Positions 20,049-28,946 of a stretch of DNA of 64,000 bases are shown here, piece after piece. The number at the start of each line of letters is the position of its first letter. The first letter of the stretch is position 1. Both the position numbers and the translations under genes were made by a program. Origin of the DNA: Kineosporia sp. NBRC 101731 (GTDB taxonomy: Bacteria; Actinomycetota; Actinomycetes; Actinomycetales; Kineosporiaceae); the NCBI RefSeq assembly GCF_030269305.1, contig NZ_BSTC01000009.1:186001-250000 (forward strand), written 5' to 3'. Under the pieces are notes generated by a model. It made no database searches, was not told where the DNA came from, and saw only the letters and a program-made list of their open reading frames with translations.

Positions 20049-20614
20049 AGCTCCGCCCACGTCGGGTCGGGCAGCCTCGCGAGCACGGTGCCCACGGCGC
20101 GGTCGAACGCGTCGCAAATCTCGTCGGCATCCAGGTCGAAGCCCGTGCGAAGTCGCGCCCAGAACATCGCCGAGGAGAAGTATCGCAGGGATGCCGCGAC
20201 CCGCTGCCGATCCCGTCGGTTGAGCGTCGGCGCCGCCACATCGAGCATCGCCTTGATCGCACGCGTGATGTAGGCAGGCTCAGCGTCGAGCGTCGGCGAG
20301 ATCGCGGACGCCCGTGCGCTGACGTACGCGTAGGCGGGTGACGCGTCGAAGGCGCGGAAGCGCTCGTGCACAGCGGCGCGGAAGTCGGCCAGGGTCACGA
20401 ACGGCGGCAGCGGGAAGTGGGCCTGCTCAATCCAGTTCGAGAGAGCGGCAAGCAGGTGCGCGCGCGTGGGGTACTGGCGGTAGATCGTGCGCTCCGAGAT
20501 GCCAACCTCGTCGGCGAGCGCACGATAGGAGATGTCGTCGAACGTGTGCTGGCGCAGCAGAACTGCGGCGCTCGCGAGGATTGCAGTCGCGGTGTCGACT
20601 GGCTCCTGCTTCAT
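20045..20614 (-). CDS. TetR/AcrR family transcriptional regulator
   Basis: 189 residues; ATG at 20614 overlaps the permease stop (ATGA). HTH segment DDISYRALADEVGISERTIYRQYPTR at about residues 26-50, then a helical domain. The pairing ISERTIYRQYPTR versus IAERTVFRNYPTR in the next gene shows the two are paralogues. A long open frame reading back to 21637 is only antisense-free extension through the permease gene and is not the real start. Confidence 0.9.
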   Translation of the reverse strand: MKQEPVDTATAILASAAVLLRQHTFDDISYRALADEVGISERTIYRQYPTRAHLLAALSNWIEQAHFPLPPFVTLADFRAAVHERFRAFDASPAYAYVSARASAISPTLDAEPAYITRAIKAMLDVAAPTLNRRDRQRVAASLRYFSSAMFWARLRTGFDLDADEICDAFDRAVGTVLARLPDPTWAEL

Positions 20615-22290
20615 ATTTCCCTGCCTCGCGTGGCCGCCCAGCGCGGGGGGCCGGTGTCTTCCGGCGGAAGCACATAGAGATCGGAACCGTCGAGCGTGAG
20701 CGCCAGCGACGAGACGTACTGAACCTCGCCGTTCGGTCCTCGCTGGGCTGATGCCAGCATATCCGGCCGCTCGAACGTATAGCCGGTGACGTGGCATCGG
20801 AGCCGCTCGCCCGAGGGGTTGCCGTTCTCGTCGAACAGGGGGGAGTCGATGCCGTCGGAGCGGCGGCGGAGGTAGTAGCGCCCCCGCGTGGCGAGGGCCG
20901 TGACCGGCGTAGCGACGAACGCGACGCCGATCGCGATGAGCACCGAGAACGGCTTGACGGCGGCACCGAGCAACCCGGCGAACGCGAGCAGCGACAGCGC
21001 CGAGGCGAGCCCCACCGACACGAGCCCCACCGGGTTCCAGTCGTACAGCATGCCGCGGCGGAATTCGGGAAAACGCGGCGAGATGCGCAGCACCCACTTG
21101 TTGATCGCGATATCGGTGGCGATCGTCACCAGCCACGCCATGACGACGTTCGCGTAAAGGCTCAACACGAAGGAGATGAACGTGTAGACGTCCAGCAGCA
21201 TGAGCACGTACGAGCACACGAGGTTGAGCAGTACGAAGATCGTGCGACCCGGGTAGTGCTTCACCACCCGGGTGAACACGTTTGACCACGCGAGCGAGCC
21301 CGAATACGCGTTCGTCACGTTGATCTTCACCTGCGCGATCACGATGAGCCCGAGGGCGAGGATGATGGCGAGCCAGTCGGGGACAAGGGTCTGGTACATA
21401 CCGACGAACTGCTTGACCGGTTCGGTCGCGCGGTGTCCGAGGGTGCTGTCCACCTTCACGAGGAGGTAGACAGCGAGAAACACCCCGATCACCTGCTTGG
21501 CGCCGCTGAAGATGACCCAGCCCGGACCGGAGAAGGCGAACCACGTCCACCACGAGCGGGCGTTCGACGGCGTACGCGGCGGCATGGCGCGGATGTAGTC
21601 GATCTGCTCGGCCAGCTGCGGGGCGAGGGCGAAACACACGGCCGCGCTCGAGGCAATGGCGCCGAAGCTGATCGAGCCGTCGGAGTTACCGGTGAATGAG
21701 GTGAAGGCGCGCACCGCCACGGCGTCGGAGACGAAAATCCAGAGCAGCGGCAGCAGAGCGAGGGCGAGCCACAGGGGCGTGGTCCAGAACTGCAGGCGCT
21801 CCAGCGCACGCATGCCGTAGATGACGATCGGGATCACGATCACCGTCGAGATGAGATAGCCGAGCCACAACGGCATCCCCGTCGCCACCTGCAGCCCCTG
21901 CGCCATGATGGCGCCCTCCAGGGCGAAGAAGATGCAGGTGAAGCCCGCGAAGATCACGGTCGTGAAGATCGAGCCGTAGTAGCCGAATCCCGAGCCACGG
22001 GCGACGAGGTCGAGGTCGAGGTTGTAGCGGGCGGCGTAGTAGGCGACGGGCACACCCACCAGGACGATGATGACCGACGCGAACAGGATGCCGAGCACGG
22101 CGTTCCCGGTGCCGTGGTCGATGCCGATGCTCGCGCCGATCGAGAAATCGGCGAGGAACGCGATGGACCCGAGAGCGGTCGCGCCGACGGAGGCTGCGCT
22201 CCAGCGCCGAAAGGTGCGCGGCACATAGCGGAAGGCATAGTCCTCGAGGCTGTCCTCCGCGGCCTCGCGCGCGTTGTCCATTCTCCTCAC
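20611..22290 (-). CDS. NCS1-family purine/cytosine permease-like transporter
   Basis: 559 residues from a GTG at 22290 with GAGG 6 nt upstream; an ATG at 22281 is an alternative start with a ribosome site that is too close. About 12 hydrophobic segments, with the NCS1-like N-terminus (YAFRYVPRTFRRWSAASVGATALGSIAFLADFSIG) and a soluble C-terminal tail of about 90 residues (GRYYLRRRSDGIDSP onward). It imports a nucleobase, hydantoin, allantoin or urea-like solute by ion coupling. The position between urtE and two regulators suggests a nitrogen source whose breakdown gives urea; the exact substrate cannot be read from the sequence. Confidence 0.85.
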   Translation of the reverse strand: MRRMDNAREAAEDSLEDYAFRYVPRTFRRWSAASVGATALGSIAFLADFSIGASIGIDHGTGNAVLGILFASVIIVLVGVPVAYYAARYNLDLDLVARGSGFGYYGSIFTTVIFAGFTCIFFALEGAIMAQGLQVATGMPLWLGYLISTVIVIPIVIYGMRALERLQFWTTPLWLALALLPLLWIFVSDAVAVRAFTSFTGNSDGSISFGAIASSAAVCFALAPQLAEQIDYIRAMPPRTPSNARSWWTWFAFSGPGWVIFSGAKQVIGVFLAVYLLVKVDSTLGHRATEPVKQFVGMYQTLVPDWLAIILALGLIVIAQVKINVTNAYSGSLAWSNVFTRVVKHYPGRTIFVLLNLVCSYVLMLLDVYTFISFVLSLYANVVMAWLVTIATDIAINKWVLRISPRFPEFRRGMLYDWNPVGLVSVGLASALSLLAFAGLLGAAVKPFSVLIAIGVAFVATPVTALATRGRYYLRRRSDGIDSPLFDENGNPSGERLRCHVTGYTFERPDMLASAQRGPNGEVQYVSSLALTLDGSDLYVLPPEDTGPPRWAATRGREI

Positions 22291-22381
22291 AACGGCCTCA
22301 TCCCCAGACGCAGCTCACAGGGGAATCCTCCTGGTCCGGTGTTACGGCCGCATTGCGGACCCGGACGTCGGTGGTCTCGGC

Positions 22382-23065
22382 TCAGATCGCCATGGCGGCT
22401 CGCACGGTGGAGGTGGCAGCCGAGCCACCCTCGTCGGTCTGGGTGACGAAGCCCGAGGCGAGCACGACGTAGCGCTCGGCGGCCTCGAGGGCGAAGCCGA
22501 TGTGCTGCTCGACGAGCAACACATGGATGCCCTCCTCGGCCAGCTGCTTGATGGTGTGCTCGATCTCGGCGACGATCGTGGGCTGGATGCCCTCGGTGGG
22601 CTCGTCGAGGATGAGCAGCTTCGGCTCGGTGATGAGGGCGCGGGCGATCGCGAGCTGCTGCCGCTGCCCGCCGGAGAGCAGGCCCGCCCTCCGGGCCGCG
22701 AACGTCTCCAGGGCGGGGAAGCGAGCCATCTGTGCATCGATGAGGGCCTTGCCGCGCCGGCGCCCGTCGGCGACGAGCTGCAGATTCTCGAGCGTCGTGA
22801 GCTGGCCGAACGCCTGCTGACCTTGCGGCACGTACGCCATACCGCGAGCGACGCGCTTGTTGGGGGGAAGCGAGGCGATGTCTTCGCCGTCGAACACCAC
22901 GCGCCCCTTCGACGGCTTGATCAGCCCGATCGCGACACGCAGCAGCGTCGTCTTGCCGGCGCCGTTGTGGCCGAGCACGGCCACGACCTTCCCGGTCGGC
23001 ACCGTCACGCCGTGCAGCACCCGCGTGCGCCCGTAGCCGGCCTCGATGTCGGTGAGCTCGAGCAT
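22382..23065 (-). CDS. urtE: Urea ABC transporter ATP-binding subunit UrtE
   Basis: 227 residues. A LivF-type ATPase: Walker A GHNGAGKTT at about residue 32, signature LSGGQRQQ at about 132, Walker B LLILDEP at about 154, switch His in VEQH. It couples ATP hydrolysis to import with UrtD. One base separates its ATG from the urtD stop. The segment DEPTEGIQPTIVAEI is characteristic of UrtE. Confidence 0.93.
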   Translation of the reverse strand: MLELTDIEAGYGRTRVLHGVTVPTGKVVAVLGHNGAGKTTLLRVAIGLIKPSKGRVVFDGEDIASLPPNKRVARGMAYVPQGQQAFGQLTTLENLQLVADGRRRGKALIDAQMARFPALETFAARRAGLLSGGQRQQLAIARALITEPKLLILDEPTEGIQPTIVAEIEHTIKQLAEEGIHVLLVEQHIGFALEAAERYVVLASGFVTQTDEGGSAATSTVRAAMAI

Positions 23066-23066
23066 G

Positions 23067-23897
23067 TCAGTCCTCCTCCTGTATCCCGGCTGCCCCGTCC
23101 GGCGAGCTGGCGAGCCGGACCGCCGGCACGTCGGGCACGACCGACATGGCAGCCGTGGTCGCGGCTCCCGCAGTGCCGAGGTAGACCTCCTGCACCTTGG
23201 AGTCAGCCTGCACCTCGGCCACCGTGCCGTGCGAGAGCACCTTGCCCTGGTGCAGCACCGTCACTCGCGTGGCGAAGCGGCGCATGAAGTCCATGTCGTG
23301 CTCGACCACGAGCACAACCCGCTTCGCCGCGACGCGCTGCAGAAGCTCGCCGGTCGCGGTGCGCTCGTCCTGGCTCATGCCGGCGACCGGCTCGTCGAGC
23401 AGCAGCACCCTCGCGTCCTGCACGAGAAGCATCGCGATCTCCAGCCACTGCTTCTGGCCGTGCGACAGAATGCCGGCCGGCGTGGCGAGTTCGTCGGCGA
23501 GCCCGGTCTCCTCCACCGCCTGCACGATCGAGGGGTCGACGCCCCGCCGGGTCCGCAGCAGCGAGGTCCAGGGGCGATGGCGTCCGGCGGCGATGTCGAG
23601 GTTCTGCAGCACCGAGAGCTCGTCGAAGACGCTCGCGGTCTGGAACGTGCGGCCGACCCCGAGCCGGACGATCTTGTGCACCGGCCGGCCGAGCAGTTCC
23701 TGCTGGCCGAGCCTCGCCGACCCGGTGGCCCGGGAGAGCCCCGTGATGGCGTCGATGCAGGTCGTCTTGCCGGCGCCGTTCGGGCCGATGAGGAACCGGA
23801 CCTCGCCGGGGTGCGCGTCGAAGGAGACGCCGCCGACTGCGACGAAGCCCGCGAACTCGACGTGCAGGTCCGTGACGACGAGTGAAGCGTCGGTCAT
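23067..23897 (-). CDS. urtD: Urea ABC transporter ATP-binding subunit UrtD
   Basis: 276 residues from the ATG at 23897, which overlaps the urtC stop (ATGA); the longer in-frame opening to 24092 is not used. A LivG-type ATPase with Walker A GPNGAGKTT, signature LSHGQKQWLEI (LSHGQ is usual in UrtD) and Walker B VLLLDEPVAGM. A C-terminal extension of about 35 residues after YLGTA is rich in Ala, Val and Pro and has no known role. Confidence 0.93.
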   Translation of the reverse strand: MTDASLVVTDLHVEFAGFVAVGGVSFDAHPGEVRFLIGPNGAGKTTCIDAITGLSRATGSARLGQQELLGRPVHKIVRLGVGRTFQTASVFDELSVLQNLDIAAGRHRPWTSLLRTRRGVDPSIVQAVEETGLADELATPAGILSHGQKQWLEIAMLLVQDARVLLLDEPVAGMSQDERTATGELLQRVAAKRVVLVVEHDMDFMRRFATRVTVLHQGKVLSHGTVAEVQADSKVQEVYLGTAGAATTAAMSVVPDVPAVRLASSPDGAAGIQEED

Positions 23898-24988
23898 GAC
23901 TTCGCCTCCTCGAGCTCCGGGGCGGCGGTCGCCGCGGCGGGCCGTTCGCCAGTGCTCCGGATCGCTGACGTCAACCTGGCGAGTGCCGACGAAAGTCCTT
24001 GCGGCAGGAAGAGAATGACGACGATGAACAGCAGGCCGATGATGTAGGTCCAGCCGTCGGGCCAGGTCGAGCCGAGGCTCGACTGTCCCCATCCGACCGC
24101 CATCGCGCCGAGCACGGGGCCGAAGAGCGAGGCGCGGCCGCCGAAGGCAACCCCCGCGATCATGAGAATCGATGCGGCGGCGCCGATCTCGGCCGGGGTG
24201 ATGATGCCGACGATGGGCACGAACATCGCTCCGCCGATGCTGGCCATCAGCGCGGACCCGACGAAGGCGACGAGCTTGATGTTGGCCGGGTCGTAGCCGA
24301 GGAAGCGTACGCGCTCCTCGGCGTCCCGGGTGGCGACGAGGAGTTCACCGAAGCGGCTGCGATAGAGCTGCCACACCACGAGGAGACACACGACGAGCAG
24401 CGCGGCCGCGATGAGGTACACCATCTGCCGGTTCGCCGGGTCCCTGAGCACGAAACCGAAGAAGTACTTGAAGTCGCTGAGCCCGGTGTCGCCGCCGGTC
24501 TCGCGGATGGTGGAGCTGATCAGGGTGGCGAGCGCGACGGCGAGCGCCTGCGTCAGGATCGCGAGGTACGCGCCCTTGACGCGGCGCTTGAACAGCGCGT
24601 AGCCGAGGAGGCCGGCCACGATCACCGGGAGCACCACGATGGCCAGCAGGGTGAACGCCGCGCTGCGGAACGGCTCCCAGAACGCCGGGAGCGGCGCGAG
24701 TGGGTCATAGAGCACCATGAACCCCGGTACCCCGTCGCCGGCGGTCTCCAGCGTGAGGTGCATGGCCATCGAGTAGGCGCCGAGGGCGAAGAACACCCCC
24801 TGCCCCATCACGAGCATCCCGCCCCGGCCCCACGCCAGTCCGATGCCGACGGCGACGATCGCCCAGCAGCAGTACTTTCCGAGGTTGCTGAGCCAGTGAT
24901 CGGTGAGCACGAGGGGAGCGACCCCGAGGAGCAGGACGGCGAACACCGCGATGCCGATGAGGGAGAGCCATGGCTTCAGCTTGGTCAT
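23894..24988 (-). CDS. urtC: Urea ABC transporter permease subunit UrtC
   Basis: 364 residues from the ATG at 24988, overlapping the urtB stop. LivM-type permease with about 10 membrane segments; typical features are GLAWGRGGMLVMGQGVFFALG near the N-terminus and RDAEERVRFLGYDPANIKL in the cytoplasmic loop. Together with UrtB it forms the transmembrane channel. Confidence 0.93.
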   Translation of the reverse strand: MTKLKPWLSLIGIAVFAVLLLGVAPLVLTDHWLSNLGKYCCWAIVAVGIGLAWGRGGMLVMGQGVFFALGAYSMAMHLTLETAGDGVPGFMVLYDPLAPLPAFWEPFRSAAFTLLAIVVLPVIVAGLLGYALFKRRVKGAYLAILTQALAVALATLISSTIRETGGDTGLSDFKYFFGFVLRDPANRQMVYLIAAALLVVCLLVVWQLYRSRFGELLVATRDAEERVRFLGYDPANIKLVAFVGSALMASIGGAMFVPIVGIITPAEIGAAASILMIAGVAFGGRASLFGPVLGAMAVGWGQSSLGSTWPDGWTYIIGLLFIVVILFLPQGLSSALARLTSAIRSTGERPAAATAAPELEEAKS

Positions 24989-25869
24989 ACCAGGCTCCTG
25001 GATCGCACCGTGAACAAGCCCTGGGGCCGCAGTTGCAGGAAGACGATCACGAGGATGAAGGCGAGCACCTGCGCGAGGCTGCCGGTCGTCCAGTAGGCGA
25101 AGCACGAGAGCGCGACGCCGACCACCCACGCGGCGATGACGGTGCCCTTGAGCTGGCCGATGCCGCCGGCGACGACGACGAGAAAGGCCGGGATGATGTA
25201 CTGCGTGCCCATCTGGGAGTTCGTACCTCCGATGAGCGAGGCGGCCACTCCGGCGACCCCGGCCAGACCCGACCCGACGAAGAAGGTCAGGCGGTCGACG
25301 GTGCGGGTGGGGATCCCCGCGGTCTCGGCGAGGTCCCGGTTCTGCACGGTCGCCCGGATGCGGCGGCCGAACGAGGTGTACTTGAGCCAAGCCGCCAGTG
25401 CGGCGACGCAGGCGATCGCGAGCAGGACGGTGAACAACTGCCGCATCGGCCAGTGGTAGCCGAGGATGTTCACCTGCCCGTCGAGCCAGTCGGGCGTCTT
25501 CACCGGGACGCCCTGGGCCGGGAAGAGCTGCAGTGCGGCCTGCCGCAGGATCAGGCTGACACCGACCGTGACGAGCAGGGTGTCGAGGGGCCTGCGGTAC
25601 ATCCATTGGATGAGGCTGGCCTCCAGCAGCAGGCCGAGCAGGCCGGCGACGATGAACGCGACCGGCAGCGCGACCGGGATCGACAGGTCGCCGGAACCGA
25701 TGGCCTGCTGGACGAGGTAGGCGGTGAAGGCACCGATCATGAGGAACTCGCCGTGGGCCATATTGATCACGCCCATCTGGCCGAAGGTGAGCGAGAGGCC
25801 AAGCGCGGCGAGCAGGAGCAGCGCACCCTGTGCGCTGCCGTTCAGCAGCGGTGGGATTAGTGCGTCCAC
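24985..25869 (-). CDS. urtB: Urea ABC transporter permease subunit UrtB
   Basis: 294 residues from the GTG at 25869, preceded by GAGAGGAAG at proper spacing; the upstream open frame to 25944 reads low-quality Arg/Pro sequence. LivH-type permease: GLSLTFGQMGVINMAHGEFLM near the N-terminus and the loop RRIRATVQNRDLAETAGIPT. It lies about 100 bp after urtA, which is the usual larger gap behind the binding protein gene. Confidence 0.93.
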   Translation of the reverse strand: MDALIPPLLNGSAQGALLLLAALGLSLTFGQMGVINMAHGEFLMIGAFTAYLVQQAIGSGDLSIPVALPVAFIVAGLLGLLLEASLIQWMYRRPLDTLLVTVGVSLILRQAALQLFPAQGVPVKTPDWLDGQVNILGYHWPMRQLFTVLLAIACVAALAAWLKYTSFGRRIRATVQNRDLAETAGIPTRTVDRLTFFVGSGLAGVAGVAASLIGGTNSQMGTQYIIPAFLVVVAGGIGQLKGTVIAAWVVGVALSCFAYWTTGSLAQVLAFILVIVFLQLRPQGLFTVRSRSLV

Positions 25870-25971
25870 GTGCTCTTCCTCTCTGTGCGGGGGACGGAAA
25901 GGGGGTCCGGGCACGCGGGGTTGCCTGCCGCAGGCGACACGCAACCCCGCGTTCGGGTGGGTGTGGTGTGA

Positions 25972-27267
25972 TCAGCCCGCGGAACTGACGAGCTGGTCGC
26001 GGACGGTCTCCGGGAACCAGTCGTAGTTCTTGAGGAACGGATCGGGCTCGATGAACTCGTCGGAGGACCAGACGATGTCGAACTGGTTCTGAGCGTTGAT
26101 CTGGCCGATGTGGCCCGGTTTCGAGATGTGGTGGTTCTCGCCGTCGAGCGTGATCGTGCCCTCCGGTGCGTCGAAGGTGATGTCCTTCGTCTTGGCCGCG
26201 GCGTTCACCTTGTCGACGTCGAATGAGCCGGCCGCCTCAACGAGGGCCTTGTACAGGTACATCGAGTCGTACGCGGCTTCCATCGGGTCGGAGGTGACGC
26301 CGCTGCTGCCGGGGTATGCCTTCCAGTCCTTGATGAACTTCGGGTTGGTAGGGGTCTTGAGCGACTGGAAGTAGTTCCAGGACGCGTATTGTCCGGTGAT
26401 CTCGTGGCCCATGGCCGGCGCCTCCTCCTCGGCGATCGACACCGAGATGATCGGCGTCGTCGCCGCCTTGAGGCCGGCGTCGTAGTAGGCCTTGACGAAG
26501 CCGACGTTCGACGAGCCGTTGATGGTGTTGAAAATGAAATCGGGCTTGGCCGCCACGATTTTCGCCACCTGGCTGGTCCAGTCATCCTGGTCGAGGGGCA
26601 CGTACTCCTCGCCGACGATCTCGATGCCGAGCTCGGCCGCGTAGAGTTTGATGATCGCATTCGCGGTGCGCGGGAAGACGTAGTCGCTGCCGGCCAGGAA
26701 CAGCCTCTTCACCCCCTTGGAGGCGAGGAAGTCCATCGCCGGGATGATCTGCTGGTTGGTGGTCGCACCGGTGTAATAGATGTTCGGCGAAGCCTCGAGG
26801 CCCTCGTACTGCACCGGATAGAAGAACAGGCCGTTGTTGGCCTCGACCACCGGCTTGACGGCCTTGCGGGAAGACGAGGTCCAGCCGCCGAAGATCGCGG
26901 CGACGCAGTCCTGGGTGAGCAACTTCTCGGTCTTCTCCGCGAAGGTGGGCCAGTCGGTGGCGCCGTCTTCCTGAACGTACTCGATCTGCTTTCCGAGAAT
27001 GCCTCCGTCGGCGTTGATCTCGTCGGCGGCCATGTGCAGCACGTTGGAGACGGTCTTCTCAGAGATCGCCATGCCGCCGGTGAGGGAGTTGAGGAAGCCG
27101 AGCTTGACGGTGCTGCCGGAGGTGTCGACGCAGCTAGGTCCGGCCGACTCGCCGCCCGGCTCGACGTCGCCGGCGCGGGAGCCACAGCCGGCGAGCACGA
27201 GAGCGACGGTCGTCACGATGGCGCCCGTGACCACAAGCGTGCGCAGCCGGTTCCTGGTGGTGGACAT
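25972..27267 (-). CDS. urtA: Urea ABC transporter substrate-binding lipoprotein UrtA
   Basis: 431 residues from the ATG at 27267 with GGAG about 10 nt upstream; the longer frame to 27432 adds non-protein-like sequence. The signal peptide ends in a lipobox LAGC, so the protein is anchored outside the membrane. A periplasmic-binding-protein fold of the amide/urea type is seen in VKLGFLNSLTGGMAISE, GGWTSSSRKAVKPVVE, FYPVQYEGLE and NQQIIPAMDFL. First gene of the urtABCDE unit; the promoter must lie in 27268-27600. Confidence 0.94.
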   Translation of the reverse strand: MSTTRNRLRTLVVTGAIVTTVALVLAGCGSRAGDVEPGGESAGPSCVDTSGSTVKLGFLNSLTGGMAISEKTVSNVLHMAADEINADGGILGKQIEYVQEDGATDWPTFAEKTEKLLTQDCVAAIFGGWTSSSRKAVKPVVEANNGLFFYPVQYEGLEASPNIYYTGATTNQQIIPAMDFLASKGVKRLFLAGSDYVFPRTANAIIKLYAAELGIEIVGEEYVPLDQDDWTSQVAKIVAAKPDFIFNTINGSSNVGFVKAYYDAGLKAATTPIISVSIAEEEAPAMGHEITGQYASWNYFQSLKTPTNPKFIKDWKAYPGSSGVTSDPMEAAYDSMYLYKALVEAAGSFDVDKVNAAAKTKDITFDAPEGTITLDGENHHISKPGHIGQINAQNQFDIVWSSDEFIEPDPFLKNYDWFPETVRDQLVSSAG

Positions 27268-28012
27268 ATGTCGGAACTCCGTTCCTGGTAAGGAGCGTGA
27301 CGCCGGGGTCGCGGCACAGCGGATGGTGCGGATGTGCATGTCCCGCGCCGAACCGCCGACGTCCCGAGCGCCCCGCCCGGTGTCGCCGTCAAGGTGCAGT
27401 CGGCTGCTGCAGGTGAGAGCAAGATTGATCAAGTGTCATTGCTCTGACATTTCCTGACCGTTCCAACTCTGTAACCACTGCCCGATTTGGGGCGCAGGCG
27501 CCTTTGATTCCGCAGATATCGTGGGGCTAGCGGTGTCAGAGTTCTGCCACCCTCCGATAGAGGGTGGCGACGATGGCACACTTCTGACATCTGGGAGGAG
27601 GACTCGAGCGTGAGCAACGGCAGGTCGTCCAGGGCACCGACGTCGAACCGGCCCGACCGGTGACGTCAGGGGGGAAGATCGGCGGCAGGCTCTCCCCGAA
27701 GGGCACAGCCTGGTGCAACCACCCACGGGTGGCTGCACCCTGACCACCGGACTGTGCACAGGCGACGGGCGGGTACGTGGCTACTGGCGGATTCCCTGGT
27801 CCCGTGGGACTCGCCGCACGAGGTCCAGGGACGGACCGTCCCGGTCAGCCAGTGTCGAAGATCCAGACGGCTCGACCCGGACTCACGGACGAAGGCGCAG
27901 GCGCTGAGACGGCCTCCTTGATCCGTTCGGCCTGGCTGCGGCAAGACGCTGCCTTAATCAGGGAAGACGACGGAGCATTTCGCGTCTCGTTCTTTCTGCC
28001 TACGGTCGGTGA
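27268..28012. other. Divergent intergenic region between urtA and the MBL gene
   Basis: 745 bp with no convincing gene. It should contain the urt promoter (minus) and the promoter of the MBL/AraC pair (plus). The nested inverted repeat at 27534-27589 is the only clear structure. Confidence 0.6.
27534..27589. promoter_or_regulatory. Nested inverted repeats upstream of urtA
   Basis: Outer arms TGTCAGA (27534-27540) and TCTGACA (27583-27589) enclose a hairpin GCCACCCT / AGGGTGGC (27546-27553 and 27561-27568). TCTGACAT recurs at about 27443. It may be an operator for one of the TetR proteins, or a small transcript structure; both are inference. Confidence 0.4.
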
Positions 28013-28924
28013 GTGCAGAAATTCACTCTTGGCAATGTCGAAATCTCGCGAGTGATCGAATGGAGCGGAGCGCTCGGCACCGTCGATGTCCTGTTCCCGT
28101 CGGTACCCGGCGACCTGTGGCGCCAGCACGAATCCTGGCTGGAACCGGACTTCCTGAACGCGGCAACGGGTGAGTGGCAGACCAACGCCCAGACCTGGGT
28201 GCTGCGCAGCGCGGGTCGTACCGTTCTGATCGATACCGGCCTGGGTAGTGAGGAACCACGTGAGGCCGGGGTACTCGAAGAACGGGGCGGCGACTTCCTC
28301 GACCGGCTGGCGCAGGCCGGGGTGCGGGCGCAGGACGTCGACCTCGTCATCAACACCCATCTGCACAGCGACCACGTGGGGTGGAACACCCGGCTGGCCG
28401 ACGGCGAGTGGGTTCCGACGTTCCCCAACGCGCAGTACCTGATCAGCCGTGCTGACTTCGATTTCTGGAACCCCGTCAACGGTCATACCCCGGCCTCGGT
28501 GTTCCAGTCGGCCGACGACATCAGGGCGGCGTTCAACCACCGCATCCTGCCCATCCATCAGGCCGGTCAGGCAGTGCTGTGGGAGGGCGACAGTCACCGC
28601 ATCGACGAAGACCTGGTGCTGGAATTGGCTCCTGGGCACACGCCCGGATCGGCTGTGCTGCGGCTCGAATCCGGCACCGACCGGGCCCTGTTCGTCGGCG
28701 ATCTCGTGCACACCCCCCTTCAGCTGATCGAACCCGATCACGAGATCTGCACGAGTGAGGACCAGGTCCGGGCAGCCCGGTCGCGACGTCGTGTCCTGGA
28801 GCAGGCGGCCGCGACGAACAGCCTGGTGGTGCCGGCTCACCTGGGTGGGGCGGGTGCCGCCGAGGTGACGCAGTCGGACGGGACGTTCTCGATCCGGGGA
28901 TGGGCCGCGCTCGCGGACGCCTGA
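28013..28924 (+). CDS. MBL-fold metallo-hydrolase
   Basis: 303 residues from a GTG at 28013 with only a weak ribosome site. Metal-binding motif H116-L-H118-S-D120-H121, a further His in APGHTPGSA, an Asp in FVGDLVH and a C-terminal His in PAHLGG make a complete two-metal metallo-beta-lactamase site. Overall layout resembles AHL-lactonase or quorum-quenching type and other ester/lactone hydrolases. No signal peptide. It is followed 22 nt later by an AraC regulator gene, which probably belongs to the same transcript. The substrate is unknown. Confidence 0.9.
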   Translation: MQKFTLGNVEISRVIEWSGALGTVDVLFPSVPGDLWRQHESWLEPDFLNAATGEWQTNAQTWVLRSAGRTVLIDTGLGSEEPREAGVLEERGGDFLDRLAQAGVRAQDVDLVINTHLHSDHVGWNTRLADGEWVPTFPNAQYLISRADFDFWNPVNGHTPASVFQSADDIRAAFNHRILPIHQAGQAVLWEGDSHRIDEDLVLELAPGHTPGSAVLRLESGTDRALFVGDLVHTPLQLIEPDHEICTSEDQVRAARSRRRVLEQAAATNSLVVPAHLGGAGAAEVTQSDGTFSIRGWAALADA

Positions 28925-28946
28925 TCGGATAGAGGAGGATCCTGCG

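Noticed and set aside
23999-25860. Plus-strand frames of 296-365 codons opposite urtB and urtC
   Set aside because: Glu/Arg/Gly-rich antisense products; the minus-strand permeases are clear.
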